Origin: Bradyrhizobium sp. AT1
GTDB lineage: Bacteria > Pseudomonadota > Alphaproteobacteria > Rhizobiales > Xanthobacteraceae
Assembly (NCBI RefSeq): GCF_001590795.1
Contig: NZ_JXDL01000001.1
Location: 6,750,763 to 6,787,150, forward strand
Direction: 5' to 3'
DNA: 36,388 nucleotides
Shown here: piece by piece, positions 1 through 7,206 of the stretch
Layout of the letters: each line of letters starts with the position of its first letter
How positions within the stretch are numbered: the stretch's first letter is position 1
Made by a program: the position numbers and the translations under genes
The notes under the pieces: model-generated
What the model saw: the letters and a program-made list of their open reading frames with translations, nothing else
What the model was told of the DNA's origin: nothing
The model's database searches: none

Positions 1-84
1 ATCGACGTCAAGCCGGCGCCAGGTCCGCCGCCCGCAAAGCCGAAGCCAAAGCCACCGCTGGTGCTGACCCCGCAGAATCCGTGA
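1..84 (+). CDS. C-terminal end of an unidentified protein with a proline/lysine-rich tail (partial)
   Basis: An open frame enters from the left edge and stops at TGA 82-84. The visible 27 residues are dominated by Pro, Lys and Ala (PAPGPPPAKPKPKPP), ending LVLTPQNP. Such low-complexity tails are often extracytoplasmic linkers or wall-spanning segments, but no domain is visible, so no function is given. A hairpin-forming repeat starts 16 bases after the stop and may also end transcription. Confidence 0.6.
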   Translation: MDVKPAPGPPPAKPKPKPPLVLTPQNP

Positions 85-100
85 GGCGGATTGGGTGCTC

Positions 101-218
101 ACCTCTCCCGCTTGCGGGAGAGGTCGGCGCGAAGCGCCGGGTGAGGGCTTGCTCGATTTAGGGATTCCCTCCGCTGAGATAGCCCTCTCCTCGACCCTCT
201 CCCGCAAGCGGGAGAGGG
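101..218. repeat. Intergenic repeat with two near-identical hairpins
   Basis: Positions 101-124 form a perfect hairpin with 11-bp arms (ACCTCTCCCGC, TT loop, GCGGGAGAGGT). Positions 195-218 form a second hairpin with the same core (CCCTCTCCCGC, AA, GCGGGAGAGGG). Between them, GGCGCGAAGCGCC is another short dyad. The core CTCTCCCGC..GCGGGAGAG is typical of REP-like elements common between genes in Bradyrhizobium and relatives; that is recalled knowledge, not a search. The first hairpin follows a stop codon closely and could end transcription, though no T-run follows. From 219 to 403 I see nothing beyond the DUF2336 gene's upstream region. Confidence 0.7.
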
Positions 219-403
219 GGCGCACCGTCTTCCTTATCTTTGAGTAAACCCATTCCCGCGCATTTGAATGAATTTTGCCCGGCAAAACTGATTTGCCGAT
301 TTTACCGAATTCTCGCGTTTGATCTCTAACGTCAGTTCCCAGAGGAATCCGAAAGTCCCGCCACGAGCGGCGGGATGGCTCGCCAAGAACTGGGGTAATC
401 GAG

Positions 404-1519
404 ATGAACGGGGCGAAATCGCTTCTGCAGGATCTGGACGACGCGATCGCGCGCGGCACCGAGGAAAGCCGGGCGAAGGCGTTGTGGCATGCGACCGACA
501 TTCTGATTACCGGCCGCTACAGCGACGACGAGATCAGCATGTTCGGCGAGGTCATCGGCCGGCTCGCCGAGGAGATCGAGGTCGCCGCGCGGGCGCAGCT
601 CTCGGATGTGATGTCGGCGTGCGATCACGCCCCGCTCAACGTCATCGAGAAGCTCGCGCTTGACGATGCGATCGAGGTCGCCGGTCCCGTGCTGCGCAAC
701 TCCAGCCGCATCGACGAGAAGATGCTGGTCGAGAGCGCCCTGACCAAGGGCCAGTCGCATCTGCTCGCGATTTCCCAGCGCTCGTCGATCGGCGAGGCCG
801 TGACCGACGTGCTGGTCAAGCGCGGCAACCAGGAGGTCGTGACGTCGGTTGCGAAGAACGAGGGCGCGCGCTTCTCCGGCTCGGGCCTGTTGCACATGGT
901 CCGCCGCGCCGAGGGGGATTCGATCCTCGCCGAGCAGATCGGCCTGCGCAAGGACGTGCCGCGCCACGTCTTCCAGCAGCTGATCTCGAAGGCCTCGGAA
1001 GACGTCCGCCGCCGCCTCGAGACCGAGCGGCCCGAGATGATGGCGCAGATCCAGAGCTCGGTGACCGAGGTCACCGGCGACCTGCAGTCCAAGTTCGGCC
1101 CGTCCTCGCGCAGCTATTTCGTCGCCAAGCGCGTGGTCACGACGCAGTACCGGCAGGGCAACCTCAACCAGGATTCGATTTCGAACTACGCGCGTCAGCA
1201 TCGCTTCGACGAGGTGCAGATCGGCCTGTCGTTGCTGTCCTCGCTCCCGGTGGACGTGATCGAGCGCGCGCTGATGGACCGCAATCGCGAGATGATGCTG
1301 GTCCTGTGCAAGGCGCTCGACTTCTCCTGGGACACGACGATGTCGCTGCTGTTCCTGGGCGCCAAGGATCATCTGATCACGGCGCGCGAGCTGCAGGACA
1401 ACGAGCGCGAATATGGTCGCCTCAAGATCGAGACCTCGCGCAGCATTCTGAAGTTCTACCAGTCGCGCAAGACCGGCACGGGTGATGCGGGCCGTCAGCC
1501 CGAGCTACAGGTCCACTGA
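404..1519 (+). CDS. DUF2336 family protein
   Basis: A 371-residue soluble protein without signal peptide or membrane segment. The all-helical N-terminal half (for example RAKALWHATDILITGRYSDDEISMF, a segment described here only in part: DDEISMFGEVI, LSDVMSA, PLNVIEKLALDD) resembles the alphaproteobacterial DUF2336 family of HEAT-like helical repeats, whose biochemical role is unknown. The C-terminal third (about residues 240-371) is charged and helical. ATG 404 follows a weak purine stretch (GGGGTAATCGAG). A small orphan gene begins 28 bases after the stop, so the two may share a transcript. Family assignment is from memory of conserved phrases; no function is proposed. Confidence 0.75.
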   Translation: MNGAKSLLQDLDDAIARGTEESRAKALWHATDILITGRYSDDEISMFGEVIGRLAEEIEVAARAQLSDVMSACDHAPLNVIEKLALDDAIEVAGPVLRNSSRIDEKMLVESALTKGQSHLLAISQRSSIGEAVTDVLVKRGNQEVVTSVAKNEGARFSGSGLLHMVRRAEGDSILAEQIGLRKDVPRHVFQQLISKASEDVRRRLETERPEMMAQIQSSVTEVTGDLQSKFGPSSRSYFVAKRVVTTQYRQGNLNQDSISNYARQHRFDEVQIGLSLLSSLPVDVIERALMDRNREMMLVLCKALDFSWDTTMSLLFLGAKDHLITARELQDNEREYGRLKIETSRSILKFYQSRKTGTGDAGRQPELQVH

Positions 1520-1547
1520 GCGGAAATTCGACAGGGGAGTATTTGCA

Positions 1548-1790
1548 ATGTTGCCTCAATTCGGCACCGCTGTTCGCAAGAAGAACCTCAACGGTGCCGC
1601 CACCGCCGATATCGGCGGGGGAGCCCCGGACAAGGCGTCGGTGGACGCGGCCTGGCTCGTGCTGGAAGCCGCCAACGATCTCGGCGACCACGCCGCGATC
1701 GAAGCCTGCCGCCGCGTCATCGACGCCGAGCTGACCGGCGCGGTGGCCCGCAGCGCGGACGTCGATCTCGTGATGGGCTATTTCAGATAA
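1548..1790 (+). CDS. Small conserved-type hypothetical protein (80 aa)
   Basis: ATG 1548 has a good ribosome site, AGGGGAG, at 1533-1539. An in-frame start further upstream at 1482 would overlap the DUF2336 gene and lacks such a site. The 80-residue product has a Gly/Ala-rich N-terminus and a helical C-terminal half (DAAWLVLEAANDLGDHAAIEACRRVIDAEL) that could form a helical hairpin. No cysteine pair, signal peptide or membrane span is present. It lies 28 bp after the DUF2336 gene and ends 6 bp before the convergent kinase gene. I do not recognise a named family; partnership with the DUF2336 protein is only suggested by position. Confidence 0.65.
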   Translation: MLPQFGTAVRKKNLNGAATADIGGGAPDKASVDAAWLVLEAANDLGDHAAIEACRRVIDAELTGAVARSADVDLVMGYFR

Positions 1791-1796
1791 GCACTC

Positions 1797-3503
1797 TCAG
1801 CAGGAACTGGAGCGTTTGGATCCTGCATCGGGCCGAAAGCCTGATCTTGCCGCGCTCAGAGCTGCCGCCAGCTCTTCGATGTGGTAGGGCTTCGCCAGGA
1901 TCTGGATGCCCGCTGCGTCGGCGTCGTGGGCCGACGCTTCGGAATAGCCGCTGGTCAACAAGACCGGGATGTCGCTCCGCCGTTTTCTGATCTCGCGTGC
2001 GAGCTCGACGCCGTTCATGCCTCCCGGCATCATGATGTCCGAAAACACAATGTCGACCGAGCGGCCATCGGCCAGAGCGCCGAGTGCCGCGGCAGCGCTG
2101 GCGGCGCGCGTGACTTCGAAACCGAGCTGGCCGAGCATCTCGCTGACGAGCGCGGCAACTTCGTCGTCGTCCTCCACCAGCAGGACCTGGCCCTGGTTGC
2201 TTCGTTTCGGCCGCACCCGGGTGAGGTCGATCAGGTGTCGCTCGCTGGAAGGAAGATCGAAGGATCGCGGCAGGTACAGCTCGATGCTGGTGCCTCGGTC
2301 GACCTCCGATTGAATTCGCACGGTGCCCCGGGACTGCGTCGCAAATCCGTGGACCTGCGCGAGCCCGAGCCCCGAGCCCTTTCCCACGTCCTTGGTCGTG
2401 AAGAACGGCTCGAACACGCGCGTCAGAATCTCCGGAGACATGCCCACACCGGTGTCGATGACGGACAGCCGGACGTAGTCGCCGGCGATCTGCCCGTCGT
2501 TGATATCCGGCAGGTTCTCCCCGCGCACGACGATGGTGCCGCCACTGGGCATGGCGTCGCGGGCATTGACGGCCAGGTTAAGAATGACCAGTTCGAGCTC
2601 TCCGGGATCGACCTCCACCGGCCATAGCGAATCCGGAAAGTCGAACTCGACGTGAACGTCGCCCCGCAAGCTGCGGTCCAGCAGTTCACGCATTCCGCCG
2701 ATCTGCGCGGCGACGTCGACGGGCTGCGGCCGAAGCGTCTGCCGACGGGAGAACGCCAGCAGCTGCTTGGTCAGGCTGGCGCCGCGCTGTGCCGCCTGGA
2801 TCATCCCGTCCATCAGACGCCGGCGCCGGTTTGGGTCGGTCTGGCGGTCGAGCATGTCGAGGCCGCCGGAAATCACCATCAGCAGATTGTTGAAGTCGTG
2901 CGCGACACCGCCGGTGAGCTGGCCGATCGCCTCGATCTTCTGCGCCTGGCGGAGCGTCTCCTCGACACGGGCACGCTCGCTCATTTCGAGACGCAACTGC
3001 TCGTTGGCCTCTTTCAGCTCGCGCGTTCGCTCGACCACCAGCTTCTCCAGCTCTTGCGCCGTCTGCTCACGGGCCTGGAGCAGGGCCCGGATTTCATACT
3101 GGCGCCGCCGCGCCCGCATCGCGGATTGAACCGCGCTGGTCAGTGTGATCGGCTGAACCGGACGTTCGAGCAGCGAAACGTTGCGGAGAAGCTCGACGAT
3201 GCTGCGTCGCCACGCAACGACAGCCGGTTGCTCCCGGTGGCTGGTGAGGACGACAAAAGGCAGGTCGGACCATGGCGGCTGGTTCGCGATCCATTGTGCG
3301 AGCGGCGCCGTGTCATTGCCGAACAATCCCTCTTCGGCCAAGAAAACCGCTCCAACGCCACCCTTCATCTCGGCAACGAGTTCGGGCAGACTTCGGCAAT
3401 TGACCGCTTCCAGGCTCGCGCCGCGAAAAAGCTCCGCCGATGCCGGTCCGTCGCGGCCGATCGGGGCGAATATCAGAACACGGTTGTCCTGGTCGGCGCT
3501 CAT
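1797..3503 (-). CDS. Hybrid sensor histidine kinase with degenerate N-terminal receiver and C-terminal receiver
   Basis: The 568-residue protein has three parts. Residues about 7-130 look like a receiver fold, but the usual phospho-acceptor Asp position reads FLAEEGL, so it is probably a pseudo-receiver. Residues about 135-190 are a coiled coil. The kinase core follows: H-box GGVAHDFNNLL (His202), N-box NLAVNARDAM, G1 DTGVGM, F-box FEPFFTTK and G2 GKGSGLGL. A true receiver sits at the end (VLLVEDDDEV, phospho-acceptor Asp489 in SDIMMPGG, Lys in AKPY). There are no membrane segments, so it is a cytoplasmic kinase. Its ATG overlaps the stop of the KaiC-like gene (ATGA), implying translational coupling, so the kinase probably reads or modifies the KaiC-like partner. 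No DNA-binding output domain is encoded next to it. Confidence 0.92.
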   Translation of the reverse strand: MSADQDNRVLIFAPIGRDGPASAELFRGASLEAVNCRSLPELVAEMKGGVGAVFLAEEGLFGNDTAPLAQWIANQPPWSDLPFVVLTSHREQPAVVAWRRSIVELLRNVSLLERPVQPITLTSAVQSAMRARRRQYEIRALLQAREQTAQELEKLVVERTRELKEANEQLRLEMSERARVEETLRQAQKIEAIGQLTGGVAHDFNNLLMVISGGLDMLDRQTDPNRRRRLMDGMIQAAQRGASLTKQLLAFSRRQTLRPQPVDVAAQIGGMRELLDRSLRGDVHVEFDFPDSLWPVEVDPGELELVILNLAVNARDAMPSGGTIVVRGENLPDINDGQIAGDYVRLSVIDTGVGMSPEILTRVFEPFFTTKDVGKGSGLGLAQVHGFATQSRGTVRIQSEVDRGTSIELYLPRSFDLPSSERHLIDLTRVRPKRSNQGQVLLVEDDDEVAALVSEMLGQLGFEVTRAASAAAALGALADGRSVDIVFSDIMMPGGMNGVELAREIRKRRSDIPVLLTSGYSEASAHDADAAGIQILAKPYHIEELAAALSAARSGFRPDAGSKRSSSC

Positions 3504-5014
3504 TCAGCCGGTCCTTCCGGCAGCACCGTGCCGGTATAGCGGGGATTGCCGGAAAAAATGCCGCTGAACTCCTGCAAAGGCGGACCGAGCCTGATCCCCG
3601 TGCCGCCAAGCCGGAACTCGCGGATGCTGTGCTCGTGGTTGCCGCTGCGCTTCTTGACGACGGAGAGCGCGCGCCGCACCGTTCCGCCAAACTCGAAATA
3701 GCGCAGCATCACCACTGCATCGCTCAGATAGCTGATATCGAGCGGCGTATCCATCGGGCCGACGAGCCCATGCTGGGCGAGGATCAGAATCGTCAGCACG
3801 CCTTGCTGGGCCAAATAGCTGAGGAGTTCGTGCATTTGCAGGATGAGGAAGCGCTCGTCCGGCATCGCGTTCAAATAGCCGTTCAGGCTGTCGATGATGA
3901 CAACCCTGGCGTTGTCGATCTCGACGCTCCGGCGCAGCGTCGCCGCGAACTCTCCGGGCGACAATTCGGCGGGATCGACTTGTTGGAAGCGGATTTTCCC
4001 GGAATCCAGATGTTCCTGCAGAGGCAGGCCCAGTGTCCGAGCACGTGCTTCGATCGTCCCACGGCCTTCATCGAAGGCGAAGAACACGGCGTGCTCGCCG
4101 CGTTCCGCCGCCGCGATGGCATAGGCCAGCGCGAGGGACGACTTGCCGACACCGGCAGAGCCGAGGAGAAGCGCGTTGGTGCCGCGCTCGAGCCCGCCGC
4201 CCAGCAGTTGATCGAGCTCGGCGTTACCGCTGGACACGAAGTCGCCGTGGAACGCCTTGTGATGCTCGGCCGCGACAAGCCGTGGGAAGATCCGCAAGCC
4301 GCCTTGCGAGATCGTAAAATCGTGGTACCCGCCGCGAAATCGAATGCCGCGCATCTTGATCACGCGAAGCCGGCGCCGCTCCGCGCCGTAATCGATAGCC
4401 ATTTGCTCGAGCATGACGACGCCGTGTGCGATCGAATGCAGCTGCAGATCGTCCTGGGAGGAAGATAGATCGTCGAGCAGCACGACAGTGCAGTTGCGGT
4501 TGGTGAAGAAGTGCTTCAAGGCCAGCACTTGGCGCCGATAGCGCAGCGGGTTCTGGGCCAGCAGGCGCAGCTCGGACAGGCTGTCGAGCACGACGCGGGT
4601 GGGATTGATCCGCTCGACCTCCTTGAAGATCAGGCCGGTCGTTTCGCTGAGCTCCATCTCCGCGGGATGGAAGACTGTGAGCTCCCGGTCGGGATCGAGC
4701 GTCGTCTCGGGCGGGACCAGCTCGAAAATGTCGACGCCTTGCAGAGACCAGCCGTGCCGATGCGCGACGAGTTCGAGCTCCCGCCGTGTCTCTGACAGCG
4801 AGATATAGAGCACACGCTCACCGTCGCGCACACCCCGGAGGAGGAATTGCAGCGCGATCGTGGTCTTGCCGGTCCCCGGCCGTCCCTCATAGAGGTACAT
4901 CCTGTTGGGGTCCAAGCCGCCCCCGAGGATGTCGTCCAAACCCTCGCTGCCGGTCGAAACTCTTGGCAAATCTTTGGGATCGTTGTCGGAAGCACCCGTC
5001 GACGTACCGGTCAT
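3500..5014 (-). CDS. KaiC-like double-ATPase signalling protein
   Basis: The 504-residue protein has two RecA/KaiC ATPase domains. Walker A motifs are GRPGTGKTT (44-52) and GSAGVGKS (285-292); Walker B strands are RVVLDSLSE and VVIIDSLNG. The catalytic acidic pair is intact in the second domain (Asp315-Glu316) but is Ser74-Glu75 in the first. The region matching the cyanobacterial KaiC phosphosite pair Ser431/Thr432 reads ISYLSD, giving Ser428-Tyr429, so at most one classical phosphosite is kept. The tail KKRSGNHEHSIREF matches the KaiC family end. No kaiA or kaiB is nearby; the partner is instead the overlapping hybrid kinase. GGGGG at 5019-5023 is the ribosome site. It is better called KaiC-like than a proven clock protein. 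Confidence 0.9.
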   Translation of the reverse strand: MTGTSTGASDNDPKDLPRVSTGSEGLDDILGGGLDPNRMYLYEGRPGTGKTTIALQFLLRGVRDGERVLYISLSETRRELELVAHRHGWSLQGVDIFELVPPETTLDPDRELTVFHPAEMELSETTGLIFKEVERINPTRVVLDSLSELRLLAQNPLRYRRQVLALKHFFTNRNCTVVLLDDLSSSQDDLQLHSIAHGVVMLEQMAIDYGAERRRLRVIKMRGIRFRGGYHDFTISQGGLRIFPRLVAAEHHKAFHGDFVSSGNAELDQLLGGGLERGTNALLLGSAGVGKSSLALAYAIAAAERGEHAVFFAFDEGRGTIEARARTLGLPLQEHLDSGKIRFQQVDPAELSPGEFAATLRRSVEIDNARVVIIDSLNGYLNAMPDERFLILQMHELLSYLAQQGVLTILILAQHGLVGPMDTPLDISYLSDAVVMLRYFEFGGTVRRALSVVKKRSGNHEHSIREFRLGGTGIRLGPPLQEFSGIFSGNPRYTGTVLPEGPAE

Positions 5015-5085
5015 TGCACCCCCTTAACGCATTCCCAAAAAGAAAGCTGGCTGAGCGGCCCCTTGGACCGACGAAGTCCGTCTAT

Positions 5086-5112
5086 GGAACTCACACACTC
5101 GGATTGAGTTCC
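5086..5112. promoter_or_regulatory. 27-bp dyad upstream of the KaiC-like operon (operator or stress-sigma promoter candidate)
   Basis: GGAACTC (5086-5092) and GAGTTCC (5106-5112) are a perfect 7-bp inverted repeat with centres 20 bp apart, two helical turns, 72-98 bp upstream of the ATG at 5014. Each strand also reads GGAAC-N16-AGTT, one base from the EcfG general-stress consensus GGAAC-N16/17-CGTT. Either a dimeric regulator site or an EcfG-like promoter would fit; sequence alone does not decide. Confidence 0.35.
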
Positions 5113-5244
5113 CGCGGCGAGGTCGGCCCGGGCAGGTTGAACGAGGCGACCGTCGGGCCGGGAGCGGCAACCGCTTACTGGTTCCTGTGGATTGCCCGGC
5201 TCGGGCCCAATGCGTGAGGATGCGACGTCGGTCGAGCCGTGTCG

Positions 5245-5258
5245 GTCCAAAATTGGAC
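5245..5258. repeat. Short inverted repeat after the LysR gene
   Basis: GTCCAA-AA-TTGGAC forms 6-bp arms 60 bases beyond the LysR stop on the minus strand. No T-run follows, so a terminator role is weak. The rest of the 303-bp gap 5015-5317 holds the 27-bp dyad, a small GGAC/GTCC dyad (5065-5079) and no coding signal that I trust. Confidence 0.3.
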
Positions 5259-5317
5259 GAAGCATGTGGGATCGTTGACCTGCCAATCCGGCGTGTTGCG
5301 CGGCCGGATGCGGCCAA

Positions 5318-6256
5318 TCAGGTCAGATCGCGGGGCACGGGCTTGTTCGCGGCGATGGCCGAGAGGATCCTGATGAAGGTCGTCACCGCCGGAGCCGGCG
5401 TGCGATGTCGCTGGGTAATGAGGCCGAACTCGATGTCGATCGGTGCGGGCTTCATCACCAGATGGGCGAGCTCGCGCCTGCGCCAGTAAGGCTCCAGAAG
5501 CGGGATCGGCGCCCAGCCGATCGCGTCGCTCGCCATCACCACCTGGCGCATGGCCGCGAAGCTCTCGGCCCAGATCCGCGGAACGAAGCCGCCGGACTTC
5601 GGCACCATCAAAGCGCGATAGTCTGAGACACCATCGATCGCCTCGGATGAATAATGCGAGGGACGCGGGCCGGTGAGGGGATAGGCCAGCAGATCCTCCG
5701 GCTTGATCACTTTGTGCCGCAGCAGCGGATGGCCGCGCCGGCAGTACAGGGCGACCTTGACGGTGAGCAGCTTCTCGAACGCGAGCTCGTCGAGATCGCG
5801 GACCTCGACCCGGTCGGCGATCGCGATATCCGCGCTTCCGTTCAGCACCTCCTTGACCGCAAGCCGGGCTTCAGTGGAGCGGAGGCGACAGCGGAGGTTT
5901 GGAAACTCCATCGCGAGACGTCCGAGTGCCTGCGGCACCCACAGCTCGGACGGAAACGTTCCGGCAGCCACAGTGATCTCGCCGACCTCGAGTCCCCTGG
6001 CGAGACGAATCTCGCGCGACAGAATGTCCATGCTGCGCGTCACCGGCTCGCCGCGCTCCAGCACGATGCGGCCGAACATCGTCGGCTCGGGAACGCCCGT
6101 TCCCCTGTCGAACAGTCGCACGCCGAGGTCGCCTTCGAGCGCCTGAAGGGCGCGTGTCAGTGCCGATTGAGTGATGCCCAGGGCTTCGGCCGCACGGGCG
6201 AAATGACGGTGGTGGGCGAGGGCTTTAACGATCTCTATGTGCCGGATCGTGATCAT
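5318..6256 (-). CDS. LysR-family transcriptional regulator
   Basis: The 312-residue protein has the normal LysR length and layout. Residues 4-63 are the winged helix-turn-helix (HFARAAEALGITQSALTRALQALE, motif AAEALGITQSALTRAL, then LGVRLFDRG). A linker helix follows, then a two-lobed effector domain from about residue 92 (GEITVAAGTFPSELWVP onward). The ATG at 6256 is preceded by no good Shine-Dalgarno but by a tandem 9-bp repeat that may be an autoregulatory site. No divergent gene adjoins its promoter: the upstream gene is co-directional, so the usual divergent-target rule gives no effector or target. Confidence 0.93.
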   Translation of the reverse strand: MITIRHIEIVKALAHHRHFARAAEALGITQSALTRALQALEGDLGVRLFDRGTGVPEPTMFGRIVLERGEPVTRSMDILSREIRLARGLEVGEITVAAGTFPSELWVPQALGRLAMEFPNLRCRLRSTEARLAVKEVLNGSADIAIADRVEVRDLDELAFEKLLTVKVALYCRRGHPLLRHKVIKPEDLLAYPLTGPRPSHYSSEAIDGVSDYRALMVPKSGGFVPRIWAESFAAMRQVVMASDAIGWAPIPLLEPYWRRRELAHLVMKPAPIDIEFGLITQRHRTPAPAVTTFIRILSAIAANKPVPRDLT

Positions 6257-6260
6257 GATG

Positions 6261-6278
6261 CATTGAACTCATTGAACT
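6261..6278. repeat. Tandem 9-bp direct repeat at the LysR start
   Basis: CATTGAACT occurs twice head to tail (6261-6269, 6270-6278), beginning 5 bases upstream of the LysR start codon in an AT-rich patch (6260-6330) that contrasts with the GC-rich surroundings. It could be a regulator site covering the translation start, or chance in an AT-rich promoter. Confidence 0.4.
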
Positions 6279-6512
6279 TTGCTTTTGATGAATTTGACAC
6301 ATTAGGACATGCTTTGTCATCTCACGACAGTGCGGCAAATGATTCAGCGCTGAAGGCACTTTGTTCGTCTGGAATGGGAATGAGCGCGGACGCGCGTGGG
6401 GGCAAGTTTGAGTATGAGGAATGATCAGGCGCGATCGGTGATCGCGGCACGCATTGGGTCGCACTGAGGGGCTGGGCGGCTCAACCTCTTGCGCGGTGGC
6501 GTGCTGTCGCCG

Positions 6513-7031
6513 TCACCGCGCAGGAGGACTCGCGGCTCCCGACTTGCGGTAGATCACGACGTCCTCGCCGTGACGCATCGTGCTCCGTTCGACGAGATAG
6601 TCCGATCTCTCCAGCACGCGGCGGGATGCGCCGTTCCTGACATTCACGATGCCGATGAGGGACGGCAGCTTGAAATGCGACAGCCCGATGTCCGTCATCG
6701 CGACCGCAATCTCGCTTGCAAATCCCTGGCCCCAGAATTCGCGTTTATACGCATAGAGGATCTCGATCTCGTCGACGTCGTCGACGAGAATGTGCCGGAT
6801 GCCGCCGCGTCCCACGAACGCTCCGTCCTGCGTTCGCATCACCCAGAGGCCGAAGCCATGCTGGTCCCAATGGGCCATATTGGTGGCGAGATAGGTCTTC
6901 GTGACCTCGGGCGTCCGCACCCCACCGAGATAGCGGGAGACCTCGGCATCGAGATGCAGCGCGACGAGGTCGGCGAGGTGAGTTTCATTCAGCCGCTCGG
7001 CGGTGAGCCGCTTGGTGCTGAAGTGATCCAT
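6513..7031 (-). CDS. GNAT-family N-acetyltransferase, RimJ/RimL type
   Basis: The 172-residue single-domain protein starts MDHFSTKRLTAERL, the usual 'RL.L..' opening of RimJ/RimL-like acetyltransferases. The central strands FVGRGGIRHI and EIEILYAYK are followed by the acetyl-CoA loop REFWGQGFASE, matching the R/Q-x-x-G-x-G/A pattern, and IGIVNVRNGASRRVLER, where the Asn-x-x-S helix is typical. It should transfer acetyl from acetyl-CoA to an amine, in this subgroup often a protein N-terminus or small amine; the substrate cannot be read from sequence. It stands alone between the LysR and feoB genes on the same strand. Confidence 0.88.
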   Translation of the reverse strand: MDHFSTKRLTAERLNETHLADLVALHLDAEVSRYLGGVRTPEVTKTYLATNMAHWDQHGFGLWVMRTQDGAFVGRGGIRHILVDDVDEIEILYAYKREFWGQGFASEIAVAMTDIGLSHFKLPSLIGIVNVRNGASRRVLERSDYLVERSTMRHGEDVVIYRKSGAASPPAR

Positions 7032-7075
7032 GATTGCGAGGGGATGCCGCTGAGGTCGATCTTGGCAGCGTGCCA

Positions 7076-7200
7076 GTGTTTTGCCCGACGGGTCAACCGG
7101 CGCGTCATCTGCGGTCGGACGATTTTCGCCCTCGCGTAAGCCATTGATTTCACGACCCCCGTCTACTGTGCATGGGGTTGTTTTCGCAGTTTTAGTTTTG
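7076..7200. repeat. Possible intergenic repeat fragment downstream of feoB
   Basis: This gap carries TTGCCCGACGGGTCAA (with the dyad CCCGACGGG) and, further on, TGTGCATGGGGTTGTTTTCG next to AGTTTTAGTTTT. Both phrases resemble intergenic sequence I associate with Bradyrhizobium/Rhodopseudomonas genomes, but I cannot show copies inside this window. It lies in the 3' region of feoB and could hold its transcription end. Confidence 0.3.
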
Positions 7201-7206
7201 GAGGGG

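Noticed and set aside
101..218. CRISPR-like array suggested by two similar hairpins
   Set aside because: Only two copies, in opposite-strand palindromic form, without equal spacers; fits a REP-type element.
332..1372. Long minus-strand frame (346 aa) opposite the DUF2336 gene
   Set aside because: It is a mirror of the plus-strand gene in a high-GC genome, with repetitive Arg/Asp/His/Ala composition and no known motif; the plus frame has a family match and a plausible start.
3500..5014. Circadian clock locus kaiABC
   Set aside because: No kaiA or kaiB gene is present, and the phosphosite pair is changed; only a KaiC-like protein can be claimed.
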